Positions 23,496 through 35,038 of a DNA stretch of 64,000 bases are shown here, piece after piece. The number at the start of each line of letters is the position of its first letter. Position 1 is the first letter of the stretch. Source of the stretch: Turbatrix aceti (Eukaryota > Nematoda > Chromadorea > Rhabditida > Panagrolaimidae); assembly GCA_963969345.1 (NCBI GenBank), contig OZ017768.1:7712718-7776717 (forward strand), written 5' to 3'. Position numbers and translations under genes: made by a program. Below the pieces are notes generated by a model that was given only the letters and a program-made list of their open reading frames with translations, ran no database searches and was not told where the DNA came from.

Positions 23496-26400
23496 TTAAT
23501 CCGATGTCATAGCGTGATAGGGAGCTTCCGCCTTGACGAGTTTTTTGCCCTGGACCGCGCCGAGGATGTTCTGCATCCTGAGCAGGTCAAACTTGCAAAA
23601 CAGAACCTTGGATTCGAGTCGACCGGTCGGCTGACTGTCATTGATGAGATCGGTGTAGAATTCGGCATTCATGGGCAGCTGATAAAAAACCAAACTTGCG
23701 ACACTCTTGATCACGTACCGCTTGTAGAAGTAGAAGCGCTCGGTCATGACGATGAGCTTCTTCCAGCGATGGTAGAACATGTCACGGGCCCGGTCAATCT
23801 TGTTGTCCTTCGCGTACTCGTGCAGCTGGACGAAACTCTCATTTTCGCGTTTCAGGTGATTTCTCAGCCGGATAAAGTCGAAGTAGGAAGAGACGAAAAT
23901 CAGAGTGCCAGGCTCGAGGGTTGGAAGGATGTGGTGGACAAAGTAGGCGAATCGGTCGTCTGCGCTAGTGGCTATGGATTTCGAGTCGAAGCGGTGGAAT
24001 TCTTGGATTAGTTGCTTTTCGATCTGGACAAATTTTTTGCGTAAAAAAATTGAAAAAAAAATTGAAAAAAATTTTGAAATTCTAATTTTACAAAAAAAAT
24101 ATTAAAAAAAACGTGATTTTAAAAAATCTAAAAACCTCAAAAACTTTTAATTTCAAAAAATTCTAAAATTTATATTTTTTTACAATTTAGAACCCTCAAA
24201 CAATTTTTATTTACAAAAAAATCATAAAAAAAATTGTTTTTATGTAAGTTCAATTTTTTTATAATGAAAAAAATCTCAACTTTAAAAGTGTCAAAAAAAT
24301 GTAAAATGTAATTTTATAAAATTTTAGATTTTTTTGAACTTTTAAAAAAATTCCTAAAAATAAAATAAAATGCATGAAAATTGTACCCCCATTTTTTATA
24401 GTAAAAATAAAAACTCACGGTAGGAAGTATGCTCTCAGGCTTCGGAAAAACAGTCAAAGTCCCAGCGTAATTCTTAAAATCCGACACAATGATGCCCTGG
24501 AGCTCGTTGAAGTTGTACGACGAAAAAGCGATCGTCTGCCGGTAAAATCTGCCCAGTTTGGCCAAACTCCACGGCCTGAGCCTCGTGATATCCGTCGCCA
24601 CCGTGGCAGGCGAATCATTCGTCGCCTGAACGATGTGCAGAAGATGCTCCCAATTCTGCATGGCAAAGAGGTCGATGCGATCGATGACAAGCACCTCAAC
24701 GCCGGCGAGAAAATCCGATTCACGACCGACTTCTCCGTCGTCGCCGACAATCATTCGGAGACCGAGGGGCGAGCAGATGAGCATGTCAGACTGCTCAAAC
24801 TTCTGGTAGAGTTTGATGGAGTTCTTACCGAATCGGAGACCCATCCGAAAGCAGTCATCGATGTTGCCGGTCATGAGTTGCTGGTACGAGTCCTTTCGCT
24901 TCTTGCTCGGCAGGTACGCCGCCTGCGAGCTGTACTCTTCCTCGAATCGCTCGCTGCTGAGAATGGTTCGCTTCTTCGCTGCACCGAAGTAAGCATCGCA
25001 GATCGCGTGGACAAATTCGTAGGCAAACTTTTTCATGGGGGTCATGATGACGACTTTCGGGCGAGACAGGCCTTGATCTCGACATGATTCCACGAGTTCG
25101 TCTGTTGTCGTGCCCTAAATGGAAGAAAATGGGTTCAAAAGAACAAAAACCGACAAAAAAAGAAAAATTTAGGCTAAAAAAATGAAAAAAACGAAAAGTT
25201 ACAAAATTTCCAAAAAGTACCGTAATGAGAGTAACATACTAATCGTATTCAAAATGGGATAAAAAGGTTTTTTAAAAAATAATCAAATTGAAAGCAAAGA
25301 TAAATAAAAAAGGCAAAACAAACAAAAAAAATAAAAACTTTAGGCTAAAAAATATCGTAAAAACTGAAAAAAACAAAAAGTAACAAAAATTTCTAAAAGT
25401 ACCGTAAAAAAAGTAACATATAACACGCGGACAATAAAAATTTTTTCTGTCATCTTTTTTTTTGGCTTTATTTTCAATTAATATTTTCTGAAGAAGCTTA
25501 ATGATTCCAAAACGCATTTTTATTGAAAAATTTAGAAATACCTTTACAGAACTTCTGTATTGAGTAATTTTGATAAACATGCTTCTTCATACGATGGCAT
25601 GAAGTAAATTGACGTAAAATATAATTGTGATTTGGTTTTAAATGTATTTTGTGTATGTTATAAATTATTAAAATAATATATTTATTTAACAATTTAGAAC
25701 TTTATTTTTGCCCTCTTTTAGTTTCATAAGTAAATCTTATTATAATATTTATTCATTAACACCAACAAAATCACATCTGTAGATATCGCTGCACAATGAA
25801 CTGAGGGAAGCTACGTCGCTGGTGCGCGACAAAGTCGATGGAGAAGAATAGGGAGAGAAGCTATGTCGCTGCAGCGTGGCAGAGTCGCTGGGATGAAAAG
25901 AGATGAACGCGACACAACGTCGCTTCAGCGTGGTAGCGTCGGCTGAAAGTTATAGGGAGCGACGCAACGTCGCTTCGCTGCGGCGTGGCAGCGTCCGTTG
26001 TAAGGAAGAATGAGAGACGCAACGTCGCTGCAGCGCGGCAGCTTCAGCTGAAAGTTATAAGGAGCGACGCAACGTCGCTGCGGCGTGGCAGCGTTCGCGG
26101 CATGAAATAATAAAAATTGAAGTACGAACCACACTGAAAACAAACCGCCGCCAACCTAAAACAATCAAAACGAAGTGTTTGAAACCGTTTTTGTGAATTT
26201 TTTTCTGTCAAATATTTTGCATGCGAAACTGAGTCAATTTCTCAAGATTTGTTTTCATTTTCAGTTAATCTGAAATCTATGGCGGCTTGTTTTTGGTGTG
26301 GTTCGTACTTCAATTTTTATTCTTTCATGCCGCGAACGCTGCCACGCCGCAGCGACGTTGCGTCGCTCCTTATAACTTTCAGCTGAAGCTGCCGCGCTGC

Positions 26401-27618
26401 AGCGACGTTCCGTCTCTCATTCTTCCTTACAACGGACGCTGCCACGCCGCAGCGACGTTGCGTCGCTCCTATAACTTTCAGCCGACGCTACCACGCTGAA
26501 GCGACGTTGCGTCTCTTCTCATAACTTTCAGCCGACGCTACCACGCTTCAGCGAGATGGCGTCTCTCATTCTTCCTTACAACGGACGCTGCCGCGCTGCA
26601 GCGACGTTGCGCCTCTCCTTATAACTTACGGCAGACGCTGCCACGCTGCATCGAGGTGGCGTCTTTCTACGGCTATGAAAAACAATAAAATGCAAAATAA
26701 AGTTCTGCTTAAGTGTAAAACACCAACAACATTTGATTCAAAATGTAGTACATATGGGACACCATAAATTCTTAAACATTTTATTTATATAAACTAAAAT
26801 ATTTGCAAAAATTTTGCTGCACATTATCTTTCAGATCATGGTTTCAAAAAATACACTAAAACAATGATGTGACTTCTGAAAGTTCTTTCATGACGCTTTT
26901 TTGATAAAAAATCTGGAAAACAAAAAAGTGTCAATTCACAAAAATGTATTGAAAAAAGGGTTCAAAAAAGGGGTGTTCAAAATAATTTTTATTGTCCGCG
27001 TGTTATATAAACCAAACAACCCAAAAAACGACCCACCGATTTTGCAGCCTTTTCCAGCTTCGTATTGTTCGAAATAATCAATTCCCGAGTCTTCAGAATG
27101 TGATTTGTCGCGTGTAGGCCGATCATTGACTAAAAACCTCCAATAAATCCCAAAATTCGACCATTTCCAAAAAAAACCAACCACATATCTGGTATCAGTA
27201 GTCACAGCTGCCAGATCCATGTACCTGCCAATCACCTGGTAGTATGCGTTCATCTCCGGTGACCATTCTTCATCCAGGAGCTCGACGTAATTCTTCAAAG
27301 CCTGTGGATTGATGCTGAAGCTTTCGAGCCCGAGTGACCTGGTTACGTCCGTATTGTACTGAAAAATTACCGTAATGCAATCAAAAATACGATTAATAGA
27401 CTTACAATTTCATTGCAGTTTTCATTGAATGCCAAAGTACAGGAAGCGTTGGGAAAGGCATCGAACTTGATCGCCTTTTTTTGATTTCCCGATCCCGCGA
27501 CCAACTTTTCCGCCACTGCATCCTCGAGATTGGTGCCGAAATGACTCGCGAAAAAGTCAAACTCTGGCTTGGAAGCTTTGGCACTCGTAGAAGAGGATCT
27601 GGATTGCCGGCGTTTCAT
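23496..27618 (-). CDS. utp25: U3 small nucleolar RNA-associated protein 25 (UTP25/DEF)
   Basis: The exons are 27618-27406, 27358-27185, 27129-27037, 25114-24419 and 24023-23496 (stop TAA). All are in phase 0 and give 567 residues. UTP25 is a nucleolar component of the small-subunit processome needed for 18S rRNA maturation. It has a helicase-like fold without a working ATPase. Family landmarks in order: LLDEEW and an IGRYMDL helix; LHATNHILKTREL; DQGLSRPKVVI; GNIDDCFRMG with SIKLY; the pseudo-helicase stretch DMLICSPLGLR; VLVIDRIDLFAMQNWEHLL (DEAD-box position without DEAD); then TLIFVSSYFDFIRLRN, TERFYFYKRYVIK and VLFCKFDLLRMQNILG near the C-terminus. It is shorter than the human protein, mainly at the acidic N-terminus. 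Intron 3 (25115-27036, 1.9 kb) is far longer than the others because it holds a foldback element. A TTTTAG acceptor 8 nt before the ATG fits trans-splicing. Confidence 0.93.
25790..26672. mobile_element. Foldback element with minisatellite arms, inside UTP25 intron 3
   Basis: The left arm (about 25790-26150) and right arm (about 26281-26672) are inverted copies around a 130-bp AT-rich spacer. Each arm is a tandem array of roughly 60-bp units. A unit contains GCGACGCAACGTCGCTGC, a CAGCGTGGCAGCGTC block and an AAGTTATA or AGGAAGAATGAGA linker. The GCGACGnnnCGTCGC and GCTGCnnnGCAGC parts are themselves palindromic. This is the arrangement of FB/Galileo-type foldback transposons. No transposase is present, and the signal-peptide-like frames on both strands are artefacts of the symmetry. 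Confidence 0.85.
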
Positions 27619-27963
27619 CCTGGAGCCTAAAACATGAAAAAACTTGTAATAAAAACTTTGCAGAAAAAATGCGTAATCGTCGGTCGCATTTTGCCAAAGC
27701 TTTGTTTTTGTCTTCTCTCGGAAAAAAGTTATGCTTTTCTCTGAAAATTGCGCAATTTATATTACTTTTCATTTTTTTGCCGTATCGTTACTCGATTTGT
27801 GTTACTTCTGATTACGGTTTTATTTTTGAAACGTTCGGTATTATTTTAGGCAACGTTTCTTACAACGATTTTACCGTTTTTGAAGGTTTTGAGTCGCTTT
27901 TTTTGTGTTTTCTGTTTTTTTTGAATTTCCAGCGACAGCCGCGCGTTTTTATCTCATTTTGAT
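27619..27963. promoter_or_regulatory. Divergent intergenic region between UTP25 and LSM7
   Basis: The two start codons face away from each other across 345 bp, so both promoters must lie here or overlap the genes. Acceptor-like sites precede each start: CATGTTTTAG (complement of 27627-27636) 8 nt before the UTP25 ATG, and GAATTTCCAG ending at 27932 before LSM7. Both would serve spliced-leader addition. Confidence 0.55.
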
Positions 27964-28311
27964 GTGACCGACGCTTTGCAGAACCACGAAACAATGTCGA
28001 AAGAAGACTCCGGCCGGAAGAAGAAGGAATCCGTCGTGGATCTCACGCGATTCATCGATCAGCGAGTCCGCGTCAAGTTCCAGGGCGGTCGTGAAGCCTG
28101 TGGCACGCTCAAGGGCTACGACACGCTGCTCAATCTCGTCCTCGACAACTGCATTGAGTACCTACGCGATCCGGAGGATGTCTTTCGGCTGTCAGGCGAA
28201 ACCCGGAATCTCGGACTCATCGTAGCCCGTGGACCTGCGATCACGATTCTCGGACCCGCCGATGGCATTGAGGAAATTGAGAATCCCTTTGCCGCTGTTT
28301 GCGATTGGTGA
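27964..28311 (+). CDS. lsm7: U6 snRNA-associated Sm-like protein LSm7
   Basis: 115 residues as read, or 105 from the second in-frame ATG at 27994, which has the better context (ACAATG) and gives the usual family length. After a Lys-rich start, the Sm1 motif runs from VDLTRFIDQRVRVKFQGG through GTLKGYDTLLNLVLDNC, and the Sm2 motif reads LGLIVARGPAITIL; the tail has the IENPF typical of LSm7. LSm7 is part of the LSm2-8 ring on the U6 snRNA 3' end and of the cytoplasmic LSm1-7 ring in mRNA decay. The frame ends GAT TGG TGA. A perfect donor (GTGAGT) begins at 28308, and an acceptor (TTTTTTTCAG) ends at 29020. If spliced, TG joins A to make a TGA stop at the same place, removing only the final Trp, so the 3' UTR would carry on in a second exon from 29021. 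Confidence 0.95.
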   Translation: MTDALQNHETMSKEDSGRKKKESVVDLTRFIDQRVRVKFQGGREACGTLKGYDTLLNLVLDNCIEYLRDPEDVFRLSGETRNLGLIVARGPAITILGPADGIEEIENPFAAVCDW

Positions 28312-29021
28312 GTCTTTTTTCTCTTCTTTTATTAATTTTTTTGCATGTTGGGTAACTTTTTATGCCCTTCAATTTTTATGTCTCCAGGGCGAGTGTTCTC
28401 TTTCATAGTTCAATTGAAATGATTTTGGTAACAAAATTGTGAATAATTCATTGGTTTTTCGAACCGCAGTTACAAAGTTCAGTCAAAGTGATGTTTTGGT
28501 CATCAATTATGCATTTTCAATGTTTTTGATGCGTTCTTTTTATTCATTTGTCATCTGGTTATCTGAAACAATTTTTTTATTTCAAACTTTAACCAAGTTT
28601 AATTTGTGAAGTTTTATGATGCATACATAATTGATGACGAAAAAGGTACTTTGACTGGTCAGAACTCAAATTGTATTTCAATGGGATTTTTACGATTGAA
28701 AAACGGAGTTTTTTTACCGAGTTCAAAATTTGAAAAAAAATAGCTCGCGGAACTTTTTGAGAGCTTTTAGAGCGCTTTCTGGAAAACAAAGATTTTGGTT
28801 TTTTTTGGTCAAAGAAACGAAAAACACGTGAAAAACATTTTTTGAAAATAGGAATTTTTTTCCCATTTTTAAAAATAATTTTAAAATTTTTTTAATCGAT
28901 GACTGCCATTTAAATTTTTTTTTCAAATAGCGAGCTTTTTTCTTCGAAGACGGAGCGAAAAAATAAGGGAATTTTTTACGATAGAAAAAACATTTTTACC
29001 CATATTATCCTTTTTTTCAGA

Positions 29022-29440
29022 TCAAAAGAAACACATTCACCGTCGAAATCGTGGTACTGCACCTCCGGATTCTCCGACCTGGTCTCATGATTCGTGTCCA
29101 ATTTTTTGAATTTTATTCACTTGCTATTTTGGACATGTACCGTAAACAAAAAAAACAACGTATAACTTATGCGCTCATACAAATAGATAACTGTTTTTTT
29201 GGTCAAAAATAGGGGACTTGTGAGAATTCAACAGTATGCGAGATCGACAAGTCGACGATTTTTGTATGAAATATTTTTTTTTCTGAACTCGAAGAAAAAG
29301 TTGAGAACCCGACGGTGGCGAATTGATTTGATTTTTGATTTGTAAAATCAGTATTGGCAAGGACGGGACACCCGGTGGCTGTGGAATTTGATTTTATGTA
29401 GGCAGACGGATCCAGGAGGGAGCACAGCACTGCTCCCGGA
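29022..29440. other. Probable LSM7 3' UTR and convergent intergenic spacer
   Basis: No coding frame supported. The stretch directly after 29021 is likely 3' UTR if the LSM7 stop-codon intron is used. It then meets the 3' end of the minus-strand membrane-protein gene. Confidence 0.4.
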
Positions 29441-32400
29441 TCAGAGAGGCTTCGGCTTGAAGGATTCCATCGTAGGAAGCATCTGCTGGGAAGCGACAAT
29501 CATGGTCGGAACCTGGATGATTGTTCTGTCGGTTGCCAGGCGTTGGGGTGATCTCGAGCCGTTGGGGAGTGGAGCGCTGCGATTTCCATGCTGTCCATGT
29601 CCTTGGTGGGCCGCGAGGTCGTCTTCACTCATGGACTTGTTGGGTGCGGATTCAAAACCACTGCTCGCGGTCGAGACTCCGTCGTCGTCGTCGTATTCCT
29701 CGCAATCTTCGTCGTCGTCCGCATCGTTGTCTTTTTCGTCCACTTCATCGATGACTGTCAGTTCGTGGGGAAACTTGCAAACGTAGCCGTCGTCCAGGAG
29801 CGATGGAAATCCGGTTGAACACTGAAAAACAAAAAAAAATGAAATAAAAAATGAATAAAAATTTTTTTTACTTTTTTTTACTTAAAAAAATAAAATAAAC
29901 AAAAATAAAAAATTTTTATTTTTTTATTTTATTTTTTTTTCGTATTTTTAAATTTTTTGAATTTCAATTTTTAATTCGAATTAATTTTAAATTTGTTTTT
30001 TTTTGTTGGCATCGTCACTTCCCCATTTTTTTATGTATAATATTTGTATAATCGCATAATTTATTTCCCCCTAATTTATGGTTTCTAATTTTTTTATAAT
30101 AATTATAAAAAAAAATTGCCCTTGAACGTTACAGTTCAGTGATTACAATAATTAAAAATTTGGCTTACATACTTTTTTGCTAACTCATTTATTTATTCGT
30201 AGGCAATCCAGAATAGATTTTTTGTAGAAAAAAATGTTGTTTTGAAGATTTATGGTTATTTTTTATTGCATGCTCGTTTAAAAAAAACAACCAACAAAAA
30301 ATCTCAGTCACCAACATGGATACTGTAATACGCACTGCCCTTTGTTAGGCCTGATTAGGCCAGACCGTAAACACCTTTTATCCCTTGTTTTTGCTCGAAA
30401 TGGATGAATACGATCACAAGGAAAACAACGAGAACGAAAATTGAATGCTTCGATTTATTTTTTTCGCACCCGTTTTTTCCAAAAAAATGGGATAAACACC
30501 CTCGAGATATGTTTCATATTTCCAAAAACAATTCACAGAATGATTAGTAATTTTTTGTGTGTGTTACAAATATTTTTTACTTGGAAGACAATTGTTTTAT
30601 TTTGTTTATAGGGAAGGAAAATAAAATTTAATTTTTTTTCTATGCTCAGAAAACAAACACCAAAAAAAAGGAGGAATCACAATTATGGCCGACGGACGGC
30701 GGTGGTTGGGGGTAATTTATAAGAGCTAATTAAATTTTCAATTTTTTTGAAAAGAGACAATAACCACACCAAGAAACACTGACTGAACCCGGCGCAGCAC
30801 AGCTTTTTCCTGGGTGAACACTGTAATTTTCGTCGTCCATGGTATCATTGGTCGCATTTGAGAGACCACATGTGCCCTATGACCGAGCATGAGCCTAGCC
30901 TAATTGTCTTTTCCAATTAAGAAAAGCGTTGCGCGTATGTACAAACTTTTTTTTTGACCGTTCATAGGGAGGTATACGTGCTTTTTGCTCTCTGCGGAAA
31001 GGAAACGTCAACGATCAAAGGCATTACAACCCTCGTTTGTTTCTTTCCACCAAAAAAAAACACATCAAAAAAGTGCTTTGAAACAATGTTTGTATTTACA
31101 TAAAAATACATAAAACCAAAAATCACAGAGCCAAATTTTTTTTCTTTCGGTCAATATAAATTTTTTTTTCAATTCCCGGATATTACGTTTTTTTTTTGAA
31201 AGATCAATTTCAGGCAAAAAAAACAAACAAAAACGTGCGTTTGTACCCCAACATTTGTTTGCGGACATTTGTTTGATTGCCCAGGCCCAGAATATTCCAA
31301 CTTCCCCCTCAAAAAAAACGAGGTTGTAAAACCCTCATTTTTAGCTTCTACACGTTTTCTTTTTTTCTTCCGTCCAAAAAAAACTTAGACTTACAGTTTT
31401 TCCGGTATAGCTGTTACGACGGGAATCAGAGCCCTTTTGGGAAGAGTAAATACGATGGAACATGGCAGCGACGGCGACTGCAATCATGAGAAGGCAAGTT
31501 GCGAGGATGACGCACAGTATGACGACTGGGAAGCTCGCATTTTGACCTGTAACAACGAGAGTTAAAGAAAATCAGGGAAATTACAACAAAATTTATTACT
31601 CCAACGGGCAATAAAAAAACTTTAGGCTAACTGAAAAGGGTTTTTTAAACCTTTTTAAAAAGGTTCCGGAACAAAGACGCATAAAAGCTCTAAAAATACG
31701 AAAACCGAACGCTTTGAGCCGTCAAAAAGTTGAGAGTAACGGTCATTGTTCGTTTTGATCGTTCAAAGAGTTGTAATAAAAATTGTCGTAAAACTTTGAA
31801 AAGGCAAAAAAAATGATTTTAAAATTTTTCCGGAGCGGTAAATAATTATTTTTGGAACATTTAGACTAAAGTGTAACAAAATTTTGCAAAAATGCAAGAA
31901 AAAAAATATATTACTCACCGCCATGCCGCATGTGTCCGCAGGAAGTATCGAGAGAATTCTCGAGAAATCCATTCATGAAACAGGTCGTGTTTCCGGTTCT
32001 GACGGTATGGAGACAGGCATCTGCGTGGTAATCGCCTTCAATGGTATTCCGGAACTTGACCTGCAGCTGGAGAGGCCAGTATTCGTTACCAATGGTACGG
32101 TATTCAAGTTGGTTTCCCGCAACGAAAGTGCTGATTGATCTGCGACCATCACTCTGAAAAAAAAGTAAACGTGGCGTTATTTTTGTTTTCATCATTTTTT
32201 GTCCTATTTTTGTCTTTTTCGTTATTTTTTGCTTCGTTTTTATCAAAATCCATACTTTGCGCGTTGCAAAATCTTTCATGACAACGGTGGTTTATTTTGG
32301 ATATTTTCCCTGCTCATTAATTTTGAATGAATGTTCAATCGCGTTTATCGGTGCACTTTTAGCAGCGAAGAGAAGTGTCGAGAATCGACTCAACCAAAGC

Positions 32401-34009
32401 ACCACTCAATTTGGCAAATGTGCCATCTGTGCGGTCTGTTCTGGTTAAATTTGCGTGTAAAACCTCTCCCAAAAAGTGGTCACTTCACATCTATCATTGT
32501 GGTGTTCTCAAAGAGCTTATCCTAATCCGCGTGCATGCTCGGATACGCGCACACGACGACCATCGACGTCATGTACATGCATGCATACTTATCTTGCGCG
32601 GAAGAGCGAGGAGCAGCATCGCAGGTGGCGGTTCTTCCCAACAATTTACGGATCTGCGCTTGCATGTGCTTTCATACGCGCGCGCGCGGACTTTGATCGC
32701 GATCCACTTAATCGCTCGATCGTTCCGGTGAGAGTGCCAAAGTCAGAAAGTCAAATAGCAAGTCAAACAAAAGTGCACTGTATCGCTTTGCTTTTTGTTT
32801 GACTTTGGCATTATTTTTGGGTTTCTATAATACTTTACACAAAAGAACAAATAACTGTTTTTGCGTCAGATAAGAGACCTGTTTTCTTTCTGACGCAAAA
32901 AAACTGTAAAGAGTACACTTGGCACAAATCGGGAAAAGAAGAAGAAAAAGAAATTATCCCTATTTGCGCTCCAAGAAACTTTTTTGCTGGATATAACGGC
33001 TTATATTTAGGTGACGATTAAAAATACAGAGAAGATGTAAATCGTCAAAACCAGAACAGAACAGCGTCCCCTATTTTTTTTTCCTAAAAAAATAACGGAC
33101 GCTGGCAGCTTGACGTAGGGTCGGTCTACCCGGAAGACGATAAGCGGGTTAAAACCGTCAAGCTGTCGAAAAAAAAGCATCTGCGGTAAAAGGCGATTTG
33201 CTTCGTCTTTGAACCAGTTATTTTTTTGCTGAATGAGGATATAATATCCAAAGGGTTCAATTTTATAACACAATAAAACATTGCACATGCAAAAAATGAA
33301 ATACATATATATTATGTATAAATTGTCCATTAAATTTGTACAAAAAACTGGGATTAGGAGCTACGAGGAAAAGCAAAAAGTAATCCGGACCTTGGATTTA
33401 TATCTACGTTTTGCATGCATCAAGCGAATCATAATTCGAATTAAATAGGATTCCTCCATGATATCACCAGTGCCGTGCTGCGTGGACTTATGGATATTTA
33501 CATACATATTTACACGTGGATTTCACGAAGCCGTACAGTTAAGTGATCAAATCTCCCATCTTGCCCTTCGTTTATGCTTATATAGTTATTTTTACTCTCT
33601 CCGCAGAACGAAAACCGTGGAAAGCATTTTACAATTAGTAAATAGCTAAAATACTAATTGTAAAATGATACGAAGACAGATGAGCGACAAGTTATCTAGT
33701 AAGTTGTCAATGTCGACGCCTTATTTGAATAATTTTTGCTACCACAATAAAAAGTTGTAAACATGCGCAAACACATACATACACTTTGGGGTACATAAAA
33801 TAAATGAAATTCAAACCACATCCCACGACTCCATTTTTTTACTTGTCAAAATAAATAAATAAACCACTTACGTTAATTGAAAGCGTTAACACCGCCGGAG
33901 ACTTGCAAGTGTCAAGCTTGGAGTTGATGTAGGTTTTTCCGATACGAGGAAGTGATACCTCGCAGGATGGATGACAATTCATGGTTTTTTGTCGGTTGGA
34001 TGAGATAAG
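29441..34009 (-). CDS. Type I single-pass membrane protein with Cys-rich ectodomain and acidic tail (5' end missing)
   Basis: The exons are 34009-33872, 32153-31919, 31546-31395 and 29821-29441 (stop TGA), with phases 0, 1 and 0 all agreeing. They give 301 residues. The first exon shown has an acceptor (CTACTTCAG), so a signal-peptide exon is expected further right but was not found. The ectodomain (about 130 residues) has around eight cysteines (for example NCHPSCEV, LDTCK, DACLHT, TTCFMNG, TSCGH) and N-glycosylation sites NTT and NAS. The transmembrane helix is about FPVVILCVILATCLLMIAVA, followed by FHRIYSSQKGSDSRR. The 150-residue cytoplasmic tail is very acidic (DEKDNDADDDEDCEEYDDDD) and then Ser/Gln rich. 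I do not recognise the family. The architecture fits a receptor-like or adhesion-type surface protein (inference). The intron of 1.57 kb (29822-31394) holds AT-rich sequence only. Confidence 0.6.
32857..32898. repeat. Short inverted repeat
   Basis: GTTTTTGCGTCAGA at 32857-32870 pairs with TCTGACGCAAAAAAAC at about 32889-32904, allowing a bulge. It lies in the 1.7-kb intron of the membrane-protein gene. Just upstream, TGCCAAAGTC (about 32737) and GACTTTGGCA (about 32801) form another stem. Confidence 0.55.
33625..33667. repeat. Hairpin with perfect 16-bp arms
   Basis: CATTTTACAATTAGTA (33625-33640) and TACTAATTGTAAAATG (33652-33667) are exact reverse complements with an 11-base loop, in the same intron. 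Confidence 0.85.
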
Positions 34010-34610
34010 CTGAAGTAGACAGATATTTAGTTAGACTTGAGTAAAAATGAAACAAATTCAACGGCACGAACGAACGTCGTCGCAAGGGCAAAGAACGATA
34101 GTGTAAAATTTGATTTATACAAGACGGGATAATTTGCGGCAACAAATAAAGTTTCACGACTGGTTCGAGGAAAAATTAAATTTTGCAATAAAAAAGGGGC
34201 AAAGAGGGAAGAAAAAGAAAATACCCTGAATTTGCTAACAGTACCAGTTTATCCAGTCTCTGTTAGGCTATTTATTCAATAATAAAAAAATTTATTTATT
34301 AATGTTTGTAGAAAAAAATAGGGAAGTGGATAGATATGCCTCCCAGTGTGCCCTCGGCCACCCAGAGACGCGTGCACCGCTGAGGATAGACTGGGATAGG
34401 CAGCCTCCTTCTTTCCTTGCTGGGAGGAGAATGGAGGAGGGCTGCCTGCCGACGACTGGGGTTGGTCGCGGTCGCGGTCACGGCGACCAAGCCAGCAAGC
34501 GGGAACCGCCCGAAATAGGAAGAAAAATTTTGGAAGAGGAATATTAGTTTACGTTAGCTTACATCGTTCCGGGACACTGAGGAGTGAGACGGAATGTAGA
34601 TATCTATTTA

Positions 34611-34658
34611 GAAGACTGTTGAATGTAGATATTTAGAAAAAGTTATTCAACAGTCTTC
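34611..34658. repeat. Hairpin with perfect 14-bp arms
   Basis: GAAGACTGTTGAAT (34611-34624) and ATTCAACAGTCTTC (34645-34658) are exact reverse complements. A near-direct repeat of GAATGTAGATAT lies at both 34592 and 34621. Confidence 0.8.
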
Positions 34659-35002
34659 ATAGAATCAAATCCAACACAAGTGGTTGGTTCATTTGAATAT
34701 TTCAGTAGTCTGACAACCATAAAAAATATTTATTAAGTGTGGCACAAGCGTAAAAGAGAGATGGCACGATTCTGGGATGAATAATAATCAGCACAGGTGC
34801 ACCTGGATTTCTTTTATATGCCCGGACAAAAGATGAATATGATGTTGCTAATGTTACAGGGGCGGTCAAAACACTAAATAATACACATACATACATGTTT
34901 GCCCCGACTTATAACCCGGGATAAGTGAGGGTGGATATTAGTTAAACTATGGATGAGAAGTACAAAATATTTGAATGTGTCTGGGTGACATCAGATTTCG
35001 AA

Positions 35003-35038
35003 GAAGAAGGATTCCAGAGATCTCTGGGATCCTTCTTC
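35003..35038. repeat. 36-bp near-perfect palindrome
   Basis: GAAGAAGGATTCCAGAGA is followed immediately by its near reverse complement, with one mismatched pair and no loop, centred on AGATCT. This would extrude as a cruciform. Confidence 0.8.

Noticed and set aside
23280..24011. 243-codon plus-strand frame
   Set aside because: Antisense of the UTP25 last exon; the minus strand matches the family residue by residue.
24374..25087. 237-codon plus-strand frame
   Set aside because: Antisense shadow of the fourth UTP25 exon.
25925..26499. Signal-peptide-like frames on both strands in the UTP25 intron
   Set aside because: They are translations of the inverted minisatellite arms; the repeat structure explains them fully.
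29388..29818. Plus-strand frames over the acidic exon
   Set aside because: Shadows of the minus-strand tail exon, which alone joins in phase to the membrane-helix exon.
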